From assembly GCF_947387555.1 (NCBI RefSeq), contig NZ_CANDNZ010000022.1:1-64000 (forward strand): 64,000 bases of DNA. The letters run 5' to 3'. Below the pieces are notes generated by a model. It saw only the letters and a list, made by a program, of their open reading frames with translations, had not been told where the DNA came from and made no database searches. Origin of the DNA: Thalassomonas sp. RHCl1 (GTDB taxonomy: Bacteria; Pseudomonadota; Gammaproteobacteria; Enterobacterales; Alteromonadaceae). Positions 47,656-57,670 of this stretch are shown here, piece by piece (position 1 is the first letter of the stretch; the number at the start of each line of letters is the position of its first letter). Both the position numbers and the translations under genes were made by a program.

Positions 47656-48945
47656 TCACAGGTCAGGTGATTGCTTTTGGTTACTGTGGTGAAAGCTGAT
47701 GCTGGCCCGGTAACCGTTGGCCACCTGGCTTAGCTGATATGGCCAGCCAAACTGTCCGGTGAGCTTTTCCACTAATTTCATACCCAGGCCAAAGCCTAAT
47801 TCGTCTTGTTTTGCATTTGGTTTTATCTGTTTGGCGGTGATATTGGTAATGGTTACCTCGTGGCCATGCTGGCGGATCTCGACATGTCCTTGCTGGGTGT
47901 GCTGAAAGGCGTTGCGGATCAAGTTGCTGAGCACAATCACACTGGGGGTGATCGCCAAGGCAATCTGGCTGTCATCCACTTCAACGGCGACCGTTACTGC
48001 CTTTCCGGCCAGCAGGTAGCTCAGCTCTTCCCGGGTATTTTTTACTAATTGTCCCAGGCCGGTGGTTTCAACCGTCATTTCAGTTTCCCCATCCCGGCTT
48101 AACCATAACAGGGTTTCGGTCATGGATTTCATGGTTAAGCTGGCCCGTTGTATCCGGTCGCGGATCTGGCGTTCTTTTGCCGTTGGCCCCGGGCTGATTT
48201 TTTCCAGCAAGGCGGCATTGCTTCTGATCACGGCAATCGGGGTACGCAGTTCGTGGCTGGCGTAACTTAAAAATGCCTGCTCCCGTTCAACTGAGGCGGC
48301 AACCGAGGCCAGGTTCTCATGCATCAGTTTGGCCAGGCCATTAAGTTCTTTGAAGGTGAAGTCGGGGCAGGGTTTGGTTAATTCGCTTATTTTCAGATTT
48401 TTCCCCCATTGCTGCAGAGATTCAACCGGTACGGCTATCTTCTTAAAAATATAGAGTAATACCAGGATGAAAATGGCCAGTACTGCTAAACCGAGCAGAA
48501 TAATGAGGATCATAGGGTCGATTAAAAAGCGGTCTTTGGGCAGCTTATTTTGATGTTTTGCGTGTACATCTTCATTAAAGTGGGAAACAAAAACGGTTTG
48601 CTCACCACGCTCAACCGCTATCAGGGAATAAACTTTTTTTGGCGGCTGAATATAAATCCAGTCGATAAACCTGGTATGCAGTTTGTTCTTTTCTTCGGGA
48701 ATGGCTGGAAAGTGTTCCCGTACCTGTTCTGGTACTTTATCCCACTGGGTGGTGACATGGTATTTCAAGATTCTTTGCTCGGTTTTTCCCTCGTCCGGGT
48801 ATTGCTGGCCAATATCAAACATCAGGCTTTCTATGACAATGGCAAAGGAGTTAATAAACAGCCTGCCGCTTTGCACGGAAAGCACTACGGCGATCAGCAG
48901 TACCAGGCTGGTTAATAAAGCAAAAATGTAGGTACGGATACTCAT
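47656..48945 (-). CDS. Sensor histidine kinase of the efflux operon
   Basis: The 429-residue kinase has TM1 (residues about 8-30), a periplasmic domain of about 115 residues, TM2 (MILIILLGLAVLAIFILVLL, about 145-168), a HAMP-like linker, HisKA (FLSYASHELRTPIAVIRS) and an ATPase domain with NLIRNAFQHTQ and LGFGLGMKLVEKL. It lies 18 bases downstream of the cognate response regulator and is the last gene of a five-gene run that starts with an outer-membrane factor. It probably senses envelope stress or pump substrates. Confidence 0.92.
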   Translation of the reverse strand: MSIRTYIFALLTSLVLLIAVVLSVQSGRLFINSFAIVIESLMFDIGQQYPDEGKTEQRILKYHVTTQWDKVPEQVREHFPAIPEEKNKLHTRFIDWIYIQPPKKVYSLIAVERGEQTVFVSHFNEDVHAKHQNKLPKDRFLIDPMILIILLGLAVLAIFILVLLYIFKKIAVPVESLQQWGKNLKISELTKPCPDFTFKELNGLAKLMHENLASVAASVEREQAFLSYASHELRTPIAVIRSNAALLEKISPGPTAKERQIRDRIQRASLTMKSMTETLLWLSRDGETEMTVETTGLGQLVKNTREELSYLLAGKAVTVAVEVDDSQIALAITPSVIVLSNLIRNAFQHTQQGHVEIRQHGHEVTITNITAKQIKPNAKQDELGFGLGMKLVEKLTGQFGWPYQLSQVANGYRASISFHHSNQKQSPDL

Positions 48946-48962
48946 ATTTTAATCCCAGATTA

Positions 48963-49640
48963 TCACGGCGTTTTTTCCCTTAAAGAAAACCCGTAGCCGG
49001 GTTCGGTATCTATCAACAAATTGGCCTGCACTTTTTCCAGCTGTTTGCGCAGATGATGAATATGTACTTTTAAGCTGTTGCTGTCCGGCTGGTCTTCCCC
49101 CCAAACGGCATGCATCAGCACAGCGCGGGATACCGGCTTATCTGATTCCCGCATCAGTTTTTCCAGCAGCTTAAAGGTGATGGGGGTGAGCTTTAGCTCC
49201 CGGCCGTCAAAAAAAGCCAACCTTTCTCTTAACTGCAATACCAGTTTGCCAAAGCTGAGTTTGCTGACCTGGCCGCTGCGGCGTTTTGACAGGGCCAGCA
49301 CCCGTATCAGCAACTCTTCAATTTCAAAGGGTTTGACCAGGTAGTCGTCGGTACCGGCATCAAATCCTGTCACCTTATCCACTAAGGTATCGCGGGCGGT
49401 GAGCATTAAGATCGGGGTATCATTGCTGCTCTCGCGGATCTTCTGGCACAGGGTAAAACCGTCCATTTCCGGCAGGTTGATATCGAGCAAGATCACCTGG
49501 TAATCATGGGCTTCTACCAACGCCAGGCCATGTACGCCATTAGCTGCATGATCACAGCTAATGGACTCCACTTCAAAATAGTCGACGATCGTTGCGGCAA
49601 GATCGATATCGTCTTCAACCAACAGTATGTTGATGCTCAT
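48963..49640 (-). CDS. OmpR/PhoB-family response regulator of the efflux operon
   Basis: The 225-residue regulator has a receiver domain (ILLVEDDIDLA; Asp in VILLDINLPEMDG; Lys in YLVKPFE) and a C-terminal winged helix (ELKLTPITFKLLEKL, SNSLKVHIHHLRKQL, IDTEPGYGFSL). Its start lies inside the last 26 bases of the RND pump gene in another frame, so translation is coupled to the pump. It probably controls the pump operon or related envelope genes together with the kinase gene downstream. Confidence 0.94.
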   Translation of the reverse strand: MSINILLVEDDIDLAATIVDYFEVESISCDHAANGVHGLALVEAHDYQVILLDINLPEMDGFTLCQKIRESSNDTPILMLTARDTLVDKVTGFDAGTDDYLVKPFEIEELLIRVLALSKRRSGQVSKLSFGKLVLQLRERLAFFDGRELKLTPITFKLLEKLMRESDKPVSRAVLMHAVWGEDQPDSNSLKVHIHHLRKQLEKVQANLLIDTEPGYGFSLREKTP

Positions 49641-52600
49641 CTAAGTGCTTCTCTTGTGAATGTTTGCCTGTTAACTTTTGCTTTAGTTTATCCAGTAAAG
49701 CGATTGCATCCTGATGCATCATGAGTAATGACGGCACTAAGATCAAGGTGATCAGGGTGGCAAATAAAATGCCATACCCCAGCGATGCCGCCGCCGGAAT
49801 AATAAACTGGGCCTGGGCCGAGGTTTCGCTTAATAACGGCATCAGTCCGGCATAGGTGGTAATGGAAGTCAGCAGCACTGCCCGTAAACGGCCGGTACAG
49901 GCCTGGACTATGGCATCGGTGAGTTTGTCTTTTGTCGTTTTTAAATCATTGAAACGCGAGACTAACAGCAGGCTGTCGTTTACCACTACTCCGCTTAAGG
50001 CGACAATACCATTAAAAGATAAAATGCTTAACACCATATCATTGAGCCAATGTCCGAGAATGGCGCCCACTAAACCAAAAGGAATGGCGGTCATAATGAT
50101 CAGGGGCTGGACATAAGAGCGCAGCGGAATGGCCAGCAGGATATAAATGGCCGCCATGGCCATGATAAATAAACGGGTCATAGAGCTGGCGGTTTCCTGC
50201 TGCTGCTCTGCTTCACCGGCAAAATGAATCGCCAGATCAGGATAGCGGTTTTCCAACGCCGGTATCAAAGATTTTTTCAGCTCGCTTACCAGCTCGTTTG
50301 AGGAAATGATGTCTTTGTCGACACGGGCGCTGACATACACCGCCGGCAGGCCGGAAATACGGGTCATTTCATTTTGCTGATACTCGGAAGTGATGTTTGC
50401 CACCACCGCCAGCGGTACCACCTGGCCGTTATCAAGCCGGATATTGGCTTTCATGACATCGTTTACGGTTTGCCTTTCACTTTCCGGATAACGGATCCTG
50501 ACCTTAACCTCGTCTTTTCCCCTTTGGTAGCGCTGGACTATTTCGCCGCCAAATGCCTGTAATACCTGGCGCGATAATCCCTGGGTGGTGAGTCCCAGTG
50601 ACAATCCCTGCTCGGTCAGGGTAAATCTCAGCTGTGCCTGGCCGGAATCGAAATTATCATCGATACCGCTGACCCCGGCAATTTCGCTGATGGCAGCTTT
50701 GATCTCCTGTCCCGCCTCGCGGATGGTGTCGGTATTCCAGGCTTTTAATTCCACCTTGAAATTGTCACGGCCACCGAAACCCGAGCGGATATCCAGTTTA
50801 CGCACCCCTTCCGGTTTCTTGGCAATGGCTTTCCATACCCGGGCAAATTCGTTTAAGCCATAAGGGGCACTGTCGGTTAATTCCACCACGACAGAGCCGG
50901 CGAGATCGCTTTCCCCTATTACCTCTATGGTATCGATAGCGCTGCCTTGCCAGTGATATTCTGCCGCCAGCTGTTCGTCGGCGCTTATCGCCGCCTGCTC
51001 GATAAAGGTGAGGTTTTTACTGGTTTGTCCGAAGCTGGCATCGTTTTGCATGCTCATGCTTGCCTGGATCACACTGCCGGGAATATCCGGGAAAAAGGCG
51101 ACCCGCACGCCGCCGTTTTGCGGCATGCCGATCACGAGAATAAATACCGCGATAAACACAAACATCACCCCGTAGCGGTAGCTGATGGCTTTTTCTATGG
51201 TGGGCTTGTACAGGCGATCGTTAAACCATTGCAGCCCCCGATCGGCTTTGGCCTGGAGTCGGGGCCAGAGGTTGGCAAGCCCGGATTTTACTTCTCTGCG
51301 GGTATTTAAATGGGCTAAATGCGACGGCAAGATCAGCTTAGATTCCACCATGGACAGCAACAGGCAAATGGTGACGATAACGGCAAATTGCGAGTAAACA
51401 TGCCCCATGCCCCCTTCAACATTGGCCAGGGCGATAAAGGTGGCTACTGTGGTTAATACCCCGAAGATAGTCGGCACGGCAACCTTTTTGGTGCCGGCTA
51501 TGGTGCTGTTGAGGCTGTCTCCCCGGCTTTTCCGGGTGGCATAGATACTTTCGCCGACCACTACGGCATCGTCTACCACTATGCCCAGTGCCAGGATAAA
51601 GCCAAAAGTGGTCATTTCATTGATGGTCATGCCGGTAAAACTGTCGGTCATGAAAAACAGGGTACCGCAAAAAATAAAGGGTAAACCGGCAGTTACCCAG
51701 AAGGCGACCCGCAGGTTTAAAAACAGTGCCAGTACCAGGAATACCAGGGCAATACCGGACAAGGCATTTTTGATCAGCAACGCCAGGCGATCGCGGATTA
51801 AGGTGCCGCCGTCATCCCAGGTTTCCATGGTCATGTTTTGCGGCAACAAGGCGCTTTCTTGCCATTTGGCCACCACGGTTTTTGCCTGCTCAACGATTTT
51901 CAGCACGTCGCCGTGTTCATCAACCTTGATCTCTACCCCTATGCCGGGTTTGCCGTTATAGCGGCCGACCACGAAAACATCATCGGCAAAGTCGTCCTCT
52001 ATTTTTGCAACATCGCCTAATTTGATCTGGCTGCCGTCCGCCAGGGTTACCAGGGGGATATTGGCAAACTCTTTTTGCCGGTAGGCCTGCTCGGCGACCT
52101 TAAGGCGCACTACCTTGTTTTCATTGCGCAAACTGGTAGAAATTGCGGTGGAGGACTCGTTGTTGACGATATTGGCGATATCGGAAAAGGACAGCTGGTA
52201 GGCCTGGAGTTTCTGCTCGTCGAGCTCAATCGACATCATGGGCTCGGCCTTGCCTTTGATCTCGACATTGGAAATCGCCGCTTGTGCCAGCAGATCCACT
52301 TTCAGCCGTTCGGCGATGGCTTGCAGGGCGCTGCGGTCGCTGTCACCAAAAATTTTTACCGAATAGGCGTGCTGTAAACGGCTTTGTTTATCGATCACCG
52401 GCTTTTCCGCCTCCGCGGGAAAGTTATAAATAGCATCTACCTTGGCTTTAACATCCCGCAGCAAGATATCGAGATCGTATTCGGATAAGGCTTCCACCGT
52501 TACCCTGCTGCCGCTGGCATTTGAGGTTGATGAAATGCGTTTAATGCCCTGTACGTTGGCCAGGGCTTCCTCAATTTTGATGGCGATGCCTTCTTCCGAC

Positions 52601-52794
52601 AGTTTGGCGTCGCCGCTGTCATAGGTCATGGAAACCGTGATCGAGTCCGTCGGCCAGGGGGGAAAAGCTTCTTTTCTTAACTGGTTAAAAGACATGATGC
52701 CGAGGAAGATGATGGACAGCATCAGCAGGTTTGCCGCCACCGAGTTTTCGGCAAACCAGGCGATAATGCCTTGAGGTTTATTCACTCCGGTCAT
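49615..52794 (-). CDS. RND efflux transporter permease
   Basis: This is the 1059-residue inner-membrane pump of a tripartite system. It has twelve helices in two repeats, each with a large periplasmic loop. TM4 carries the proton-relay Asp pair (LGIVVDDAVVVGESIYA). The N-terminus IIAWFAENSVAANLLMLSII and the second-half FNGIVALSGVVVNDSLLLV are typical of the AcrB/MmpL-like HAE group found in marine gammaproteobacteria. The ATG overlaps the adaptor stop (TAATG). Substrate is unknown; hydrophobic toxicants or fatty-acid-like compounds are usual. Confidence 0.95.
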   Translation of the reverse strand: MTGVNKPQGIIAWFAENSVAANLLMLSIIFLGIMSFNQLRKEAFPPWPTDSITVSMTYDSGDAKLSEEGIAIKIEEALANVQGIKRISSTSNASGSRVTVEALSEYDLDILLRDVKAKVDAIYNFPAEAEKPVIDKQSRLQHAYSVKIFGDSDRSALQAIAERLKVDLLAQAAISNVEIKGKAEPMMSIELDEQKLQAYQLSFSDIANIVNNESSTAISTSLRNENKVVRLKVAEQAYRQKEFANIPLVTLADGSQIKLGDVAKIEDDFADDVFVVGRYNGKPGIGVEIKVDEHGDVLKIVEQAKTVVAKWQESALLPQNMTMETWDDGGTLIRDRLALLIKNALSGIALVFLVLALFLNLRVAFWVTAGLPFIFCGTLFFMTDSFTGMTINEMTTFGFILALGIVVDDAVVVGESIYATRKSRGDSLNSTIAGTKKVAVPTIFGVLTTVATFIALANVEGGMGHVYSQFAVIVTICLLLSMVESKLILPSHLAHLNTRREVKSGLANLWPRLQAKADRGLQWFNDRLYKPTIEKAISYRYGVMFVFIAVFILVIGMPQNGGVRVAFFPDIPGSVIQASMSMQNDASFGQTSKNLTFIEQAAISADEQLAAEYHWQGSAIDTIEVIGESDLAGSVVVELTDSAPYGLNEFARVWKAIAKKPEGVRKLDIRSGFGGRDNFKVELKAWNTDTIREAGQEIKAAISEIAGVSGIDDNFDSGQAQLRFTLTEQGLSLGLTTQGLSRQVLQAFGGEIVQRYQRGKDEVKVRIRYPESERQTVNDVMKANIRLDNGQVVPLAVVANITSEYQQNEMTRISGLPAVYVSARVDKDIISSNELVSELKKSLIPALENRYPDLAIHFAGEAEQQQETASSMTRLFIMAMAAIYILLAIPLRSYVQPLIIMTAIPFGLVGAILGHWLNDMVLSILSFNGIVALSGVVVNDSLLLVSRFNDLKTTKDKLTDAIVQACTGRLRAVLLTSITTYAGLMPLLSETSAQAQFIIPAAASLGYGILFATLITLILVPSLLMMHQDAIALLDKLKQKLTGKHSQEKHLDEHQHTVG

Positions 52795-54050
52795 TAGCTT
52801 GTCTCCCCGGTGCTTGTTTTCGCTTCTACCTCGGCTCTGGCTTCGGCTTTTGTTTTGGCTGTTGCTTCGGTTCTTGCTTCGGCTCTTGTTTCGACATTGC
52901 TTTCGACTTGCGCATCAACTTTCATATTCTGCAGATAACTCGACAGCGGCCGGTTGACGATTTGTGCGCTGGCTTTATTGTCCAGCGGCTGCACATAGAT
53001 ATTTTTACCCTGGGCAAAAATGACCTTAACCGACAGAAAGTCTAATACGCCGTTTTCATTGACCTGCCACATGGTATTGCTGTCGATTAATGCCGATGCC
53101 GGCAGTTGCCATAAGCCGTCAACGGCGCTGCCGCTCAGGGTGGCTTTTACAAAGGTGCCGGGGAATAGCGGGGATTGCTGTTTGATCGGGTTTTTGATAC
53201 TGGCAATTAAAGCCCGTTGACGGCTTTGGCTGTCGATGTGCTGTTCGAAACGGTCAAACTGAGCAGTCCATTGTTTTTCAGAGCCTTCGTCTTTCAGTTG
53301 TATTTGAATGTTTGCCAGCTTTTCACTGCCACCGGCTGTTGGCAATAACTGCCACTGCTGCAGGGACAGAGGCAGGCTAACTTCAAATAAGGCGATATCA
53401 TATAATTCACCTAGGCTGCTTCCCGCCTGGACATTGCTGCCGACTTGTATTGCTTTAGCGACCACCAGGGCATCAAACGGCGCGGTAATTTGGGTTTGCG
53501 CCAAATCATATTCCGCTTTAGCGACAGCCTTGCTGGCCATGGCGTACTTTGCCTTGGCGGCGGCCAATTGCGGTTTGCGCAACACTAAGTCCGAGGCCTG
53601 TTCATTGGCTAGTCCCGATTGTTGCCATTCCTGTGCTGCCTGGGTGCTGTTTAATTCTTCCTGTGCCAGGGCAAGGGTGGCATCGGCTAAATCTGCCCGG
53701 GCGTCTGCCAAAGCCTGCTGGTAAAGGATAGGTTCAATTTTTGCCAGCAGCTCTCCTTTGCCGAAGGTTTTGCCGGTCAGGAACTTGGGCGATAAATAGG
53801 TGATTTGACCGCTGACCTGGGAAGTTAAGGTCAGCTGGTTTCTCGACTTTACTTCACCATATGCAGTAATGGATGCCTGGTGGCTGATGGCGGCCACCTG
53901 AGTTACCGAGACCACGGGATATTGAGGGGCAACTTTAGGCGGCGGAGTGAGTTGCTGGTTTGCCGATAATACGCCGTTAATGGCAACGGCAATAAAAATA
54001 CTGGCGAAACCACCTAAGGTGATTAGAGACTTTCTGGTTAATATTGGCAT
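52794..54050 (-). CDS. RND efflux periplasmic adaptor (membrane fusion protein)
   Basis: The 418-residue adaptor has an N-terminal anchor (LITLGGFASIFIAVAINGVL), lipoyl halves (ASITAYGEVKSRNQLTL, ITAPFDALVVAKAIQVGSNV), a helical hairpin (about 120-175) and barrel domains. After the adaptor domain, about residue 375, comes a low-complexity tail built from Glu, Ala, Lys, Arg and Thr (VETRAEARTEATAKTKAEAR and onward). This tail is not normal for the family. It overlaps the permease by 1 base and lies 4 bases after the outer-membrane factor gene. Confidence 0.93.
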   Translation of the reverse strand: MPILTRKSLITLGGFASIFIAVAINGVLSANQQLTPPPKVAPQYPVVSVTQVAAISHQASITAYGEVKSRNQLTLTSQVSGQITYLSPKFLTGKTFGKGELLAKIEPILYQQALADARADLADATLALAQEELNSTQAAQEWQQSGLANEQASDLVLRKPQLAAAKAKYAMASKAVAKAEYDLAQTQITAPFDALVVAKAIQVGSNVQAGSSLGELYDIALFEVSLPLSLQQWQLLPTAGGSEKLANIQIQLKDEGSEKQWTAQFDRFEQHIDSQSRQRALIASIKNPIKQQSPLFPGTFVKATLSGSAVDGLWQLPASALIDSNTMWQVNENGVLDFLSVKVIFAQGKNIYVQPLDNKASAQIVNRPLSSYLQNMKVDAQVESNVETRAEARTEATAKTKAEARAEVEAKTSTGETS

Positions 54051-54054
54051 GTCG

Positions 54055-55416
54055 TTATACTCCTAAGCCCAGTGCTAAACCTAAAGTGATACGGTTATTT
54101 AATTTCTGATAGGTGAGCTGGGTGACTTGTGCTTGTAATGAAAAAGTTTGTTGTTGAACCTGCAGCAGGTCGAGCAAAGATACCGTGCCCTGGCGATAGC
54201 GCTCGGTATAGGTAACTTCGCTGCGTTTGGCACTTTGCAGGGCCGATTCTGTTAAGGTCAGGCGTTTGCTGATGGCCTGCTCCTGGGCAATGGCGTTATC
54301 CACTTCATTGACCGCAGACAGCAAGGTGTCCTGAAAGGCCCAATAGCTTTTTTCTGCACTTAGCCGGGCGATTTCGACTTCGCTTTTAAGTTTACCGGCA
54401 TTAAACACCGGGGCGGTTAACTGGCCAAGCAGCTGCCAGGCATTACTGCCAAATAAGGCGTCATGCAGGTTGCTGTTATTGCTGCTCAGTGAAGCTGACA
54501 GGGATAAGCTCGGCAGCAGGGCTTTATAGGCCACTTTATGCTGATATTGCTCGCCAATAATGCCCTGGTAGGCCTGTTGTAAGTCCGGGCGTCTGGCCAG
54601 GTTTTGCGACGGTATTTTATCCAGCGGCATAATAACTTCAGGAAATTCATTGCGGTATATCAGCCGGTTCTTGGTCACGCCGGTCCCTGTTACCCCGGTA
54701 AGTAAAGTCAGGTTTCTTAATGCTTGCTGATATTGTTCCTGGTAGTCCACCAGCGTGGCCTGGCTGCTTTGGGTCGACGACTTGGCAGTATCGAGATCTT
54801 TTAAGTCAATCAAACCTTTACGGTAACGGTCGACAATCACGCTTTCGTTGGTTTTTAAGGTGGATACCTTACGTTTTTCGATATCGATAAGTTGTGCATA
54901 CTGCACCAGGGCAAGATAGGATTGCATCACATTTGCCGCCAGTAAATCCCGCGCCCCCTGGTAGGCATAGCCGGAGGCGGCCAGCTCGGCCTCCCGGGCA
55001 CTGGTGGCATTGGCAAGTTGTTGCCAGATATCCAGCGTCCATGCCACGTTAAGGCCGGGGTTGTAATTTGCCGTATTTGCTTCGGCCTTGGTGGCATTGA
55101 GCTGGGCTGAAATATCCGGCCACTGTGCTGCTGAGCTGACATTGAACTGCTGCTCTGCTGTTTTCAGGGTTAACCAGGTTTGCTGTAATCCCGGATTATT
55201 GGCCAATGCCGTGGTAATTAAGTTATCTACTTCCGCTATTGCCAACAAGTCAGTCAGCGGGATAGCGGCAGTCTGGTTAGCCTGTTCAACATTTGTCTTT
55301 GCCAGGGCTTGTAGTTGACTACTTGCTTTATCATCAAAAGCAAGATCGTCAAATGTTGAGCATGCGCTTAATAAACAAAGGCTTATGATGCTGATAAAGT
55401 ATGTTGGCTGCTTCAT
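54055..55416 (-). CDS. Outer-membrane efflux lipoprotein (TolC/NodT family)
   Basis: The roughly 453-residue product has a lipoprotein signal (FISIISLCLLSACSTF, lipobox LSAC) and the TolC/OprM fold of two homologous halves of long helices (LAIAEVDNLITTALANNPGL; ALNERYRQGTVSLLDLLQVQ type). It forms the outer-membrane channel of the pump. The ATG at 55416 has a GAGG site and is preferred to a GTG 12 bases upstream. It is the first gene of the five-gene efflux and two-component operon. Confidence 0.93.
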   Translation of the reverse strand: MKQPTYFISIISLCLLSACSTFDDLAFDDKASSQLQALAKTNVEQANQTAAIPLTDLLAIAEVDNLITTALANNPGLQQTWLTLKTAEQQFNVSSAAQWPDISAQLNATKAEANTANYNPGLNVAWTLDIWQQLANATSAREAELAASGYAYQGARDLLAANVMQSYLALVQYAQLIDIEKRKVSTLKTNESVIVDRYRKGLIDLKDLDTAKSSTQSSQATLVDYQEQYQQALRNLTLLTGVTGTGVTKNRLIYRNEFPEVIMPLDKIPSQNLARRPDLQQAYQGIIGEQYQHKVAYKALLPSLSLSASLSSNNSNLHDALFGSNAWQLLGQLTAPVFNAGKLKSEVEIARLSAEKSYWAFQDTLLSAVNEVDNAIAQEQAISKRLTLTESALQSAKRSEVTYTERYRQGTVSLLDLLQVQQQTFSLQAQVTQLTYQKLNNRITLGLALGLGV

Positions 55417-55534
55417 GAATAACCTCACGTATCAAAGTAAGGCTAAAGTTTACGCTCAGGGGCGTTAAATCAGGGTTAAGAAACTTTTTTCTTTTTCGAT
55501 GGGCTGAAACTGGCGGCTTAGCTCCTGTTTCAGA

Positions 55535-57670
55535 TCAGTTAAACAGCGGGTGTGCCAGTTGTTTTATATCGGCCTGTGGCGAGCGGCTGGAACTGAACAA
55601 CAGCTTATTTTCCGACGGCAGCATGGTTAGGGAGCCGCCTCCTTGAAAGGTTTTTCTCGGTAAGCGAATAAGCGTGTTTAGCTCCTCCCTGGCAAAGTCA
55701 TAGCGCATCAATTGCTGGGCCTGGGTCAAACTTTTCTTGAAATAAATGCTGCCCTGAAAATAATGCCAGCTATAGAGGCCGCTAAAAATATTCCCCGGGA
55801 TTTTTATTTGTGCATTGGAGTTGTCGTTGAAGTCTATATACCATAAGCCTTTGCTTAGGCTGGTATATAAGAGTTCGTTTTCGGAGATCATGACGCCATA
55901 CCTGGCATCGTCATAAGTGAGTTGCCGGTAACTGCTGTTGTCGATGGCAAACCGGAAAAGATCTTTGCCGCCGTCATGGGGCACGGATGAAATAATGGCG
56001 CTGCCATCCGGGCTCCAGCCGGGGCGGTTATAAGTGGTAAAAGGCGCTTTGATGGCGGTGATTTTATGGGTAGCGACATCCAGTATATAGAGGCTTTCTT
56101 TTTGCTCATCCGGCGTTGGTGCTAAAAAGGCAATTTTATCCCCCTGATGCGACCAGGCAGGGTAACGTATGGTGCGTTTAAACTGGGTTAATTGCTGGCG
56201 GTTTTGGCCATGGGTATCGGCAAGCCATAGCTCATAAAAACCGGATTCATTGGAGACATAAACAATCTGCCCGGCCTGGCTTGAGTAGTCGGGATACAGG
56301 TAGCTGAATTCCGACTGCAGCAGGGGAAACGGACTGGTGGCGACATCCGTGTTTAAGGCAAAACTGGCCAGTTGATAATTTTCTTTGCGCTGATGATAAA
56401 AAAGTGCGCCGCTGCTTTTGGCAAATGCCGGATAACTAAATCCTTCGATGCCGATGTCCTGCTTGGTTAGGCTGTTTACATCGAGAATAAAGCCCCTGCG
56501 GATATCTGCCCTTTGGGTGGCATAAACCAGATATTGGCCTTGCGGATGCCAGCTGATGCCGACAATATCTTCTTCTCCCGTGGTTAAAGGTTTTTCAGCC
56601 TTAGTGGCTAAATCGATGAGATAAAGATTTTCATTAAAACGGTTAACGCGCCGGGTGACGGCTAAACTCTGACCGTCGGGGGAAAAAGCAAAATCCCTGT
56701 CTTTATAACCGCAATTTTTCAGGCAGGAAAAACGTCTCGGTTTTTGCCCGCGGTTTTCCAGGTCGAAAAAATAGATGCCGCTATATTCTTCTCCCGGCTC
56801 AGAGCCGCGAAAAGCCAGGGTTTTATCGTCGGGGGAGATATCTATGTAATAGTAGCCGCCGGTCGCCGGGCAAGTTGTCAGGTTGGTTTCCTGGTTTAAG
56901 GCAACATTTAGTTCGACTATGTCGCAGCTATTGAGTTTGCTGTTATAGCGGGCAAAATATAAGGAGTTGCCGGCATGGCTCCACACAGAATGTCCTTCAC
57001 TGGCACTGTCGAAGGTGAGTTGCTTTGCGGCAATTTTGGGGTGCTGTAAATCTTTCAGGTAAAGGTTGCTGGCGCCGGTTTGCGTGCGCCATTGATAGGC
57101 GACATAACGGCCATCGGGTGAAGGGGCAGGAAATAATTCTGTGCCCGGCTCTTTAGTGATCTGGGTGATTTTTGTCTGGGGCAGGGATTTGGCTTGATTG
57201 AAAAAATAATTCCCTGTTAACACCAGCAGTAGAGGCAGCAAGCAAAGTATCGCTGTCAGGGGGAGTTTTGTGTTTTTCGGCTGGTTAACAGCTATATCTG
57301 CTGCCGGAGAAACAGGTGTTTCTGTTATCTCAGGTGTTGGTTTATTCCACCGGGGTTGAATTAATAACCTGTAGCCGACCTTACGTATGGTTTCGATCAC
57401 TTCGCCGTCTTCAATCGCGGCATTAAGCTTTTGTCTTAAATGCCAGATAGCATTGGTCAGGCCTTTTTCGCCGACATATTCGTTGCCGTCCCAAACCTGG
57501 TTGATCAACTCTTCCCGGGGGATGACCCTGGGATATTCCCGGGCGAGATAATATAAGACTTCAATAAATTTAGGTTGCAGCGATTGCTTCTCTTGTTCGG
57601 CAATTTTTATGGCAGACTCAAGCGGTAGTACATGGCAACAGCCAAGAGAAAAAGCTTGATTGACCTTCAT
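55535..57670 (-). CDS. Membrane regulator: winged-helix DNA-binding domain plus TolB-like propeller
   Basis: Residues 1-105 form an OmpR/CadC-type winged helix (PKFIEVLYYLAREYPRVIPR, GLTNAIWHLRQKL, IRKVGYRLLIQP). One helix (LPLTAILCLLPLLLVLTGNYF, about 138-158) spans the membrane. The remaining 550 periplasmic residues are PD40/TolB-like propeller blades (LFPAPSPDGRYVAYQW, FAFSPDGQSLAVTRR, PGWSPDGSAIISS). It is a one-component sensor like CadC or ToxR: the propeller senses and the cytoplasmic wing binds DNA. It is divergent from a TonB receptor gene, which is a likely target. Confidence 0.92.
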   Translation of the reverse strand: MKVNQAFSLGCCHVLPLESAIKIAEQEKQSLQPKFIEVLYYLAREYPRVIPREELINQVWDGNEYVGEKGLTNAIWHLRQKLNAAIEDGEVIETIRKVGYRLLIQPRWNKPTPEITETPVSPAADIAVNQPKNTKLPLTAILCLLPLLLVLTGNYFFNQAKSLPQTKITQITKEPGTELFPAPSPDGRYVAYQWRTQTGASNLYLKDLQHPKIAAKQLTFDSASEGHSVWSHAGNSLYFARYNSKLNSCDIVELNVALNQETNLTTCPATGGYYYIDISPDDKTLAFRGSEPGEEYSGIYFFDLENRGQKPRRFSCLKNCGYKDRDFAFSPDGQSLAVTRRVNRFNENLYLIDLATKAEKPLTTGEEDIVGISWHPQGQYLVYATQRADIRRGFILDVNSLTKQDIGIEGFSYPAFAKSSGALFYHQRKENYQLASFALNTDVATSPFPLLQSEFSYLYPDYSSQAGQIVYVSNESGFYELWLADTHGQNRQQLTQFKRTIRYPAWSHQGDKIAFLAPTPDEQKESLYILDVATHKITAIKAPFTTYNRPGWSPDGSAIISSVPHDGGKDLFRFAIDNSSYRQLTYDDARYGVMISENELLYTSLSKGLWYIDFNDNSNAQIKIPGNIFSGLYSWHYFQGSIYFKKSLTQAQQLMRYDFAREELNTLIRLPRKTFQGGGSLTMLPSENKLLFSSSRSPQADIKQLAHPLFN

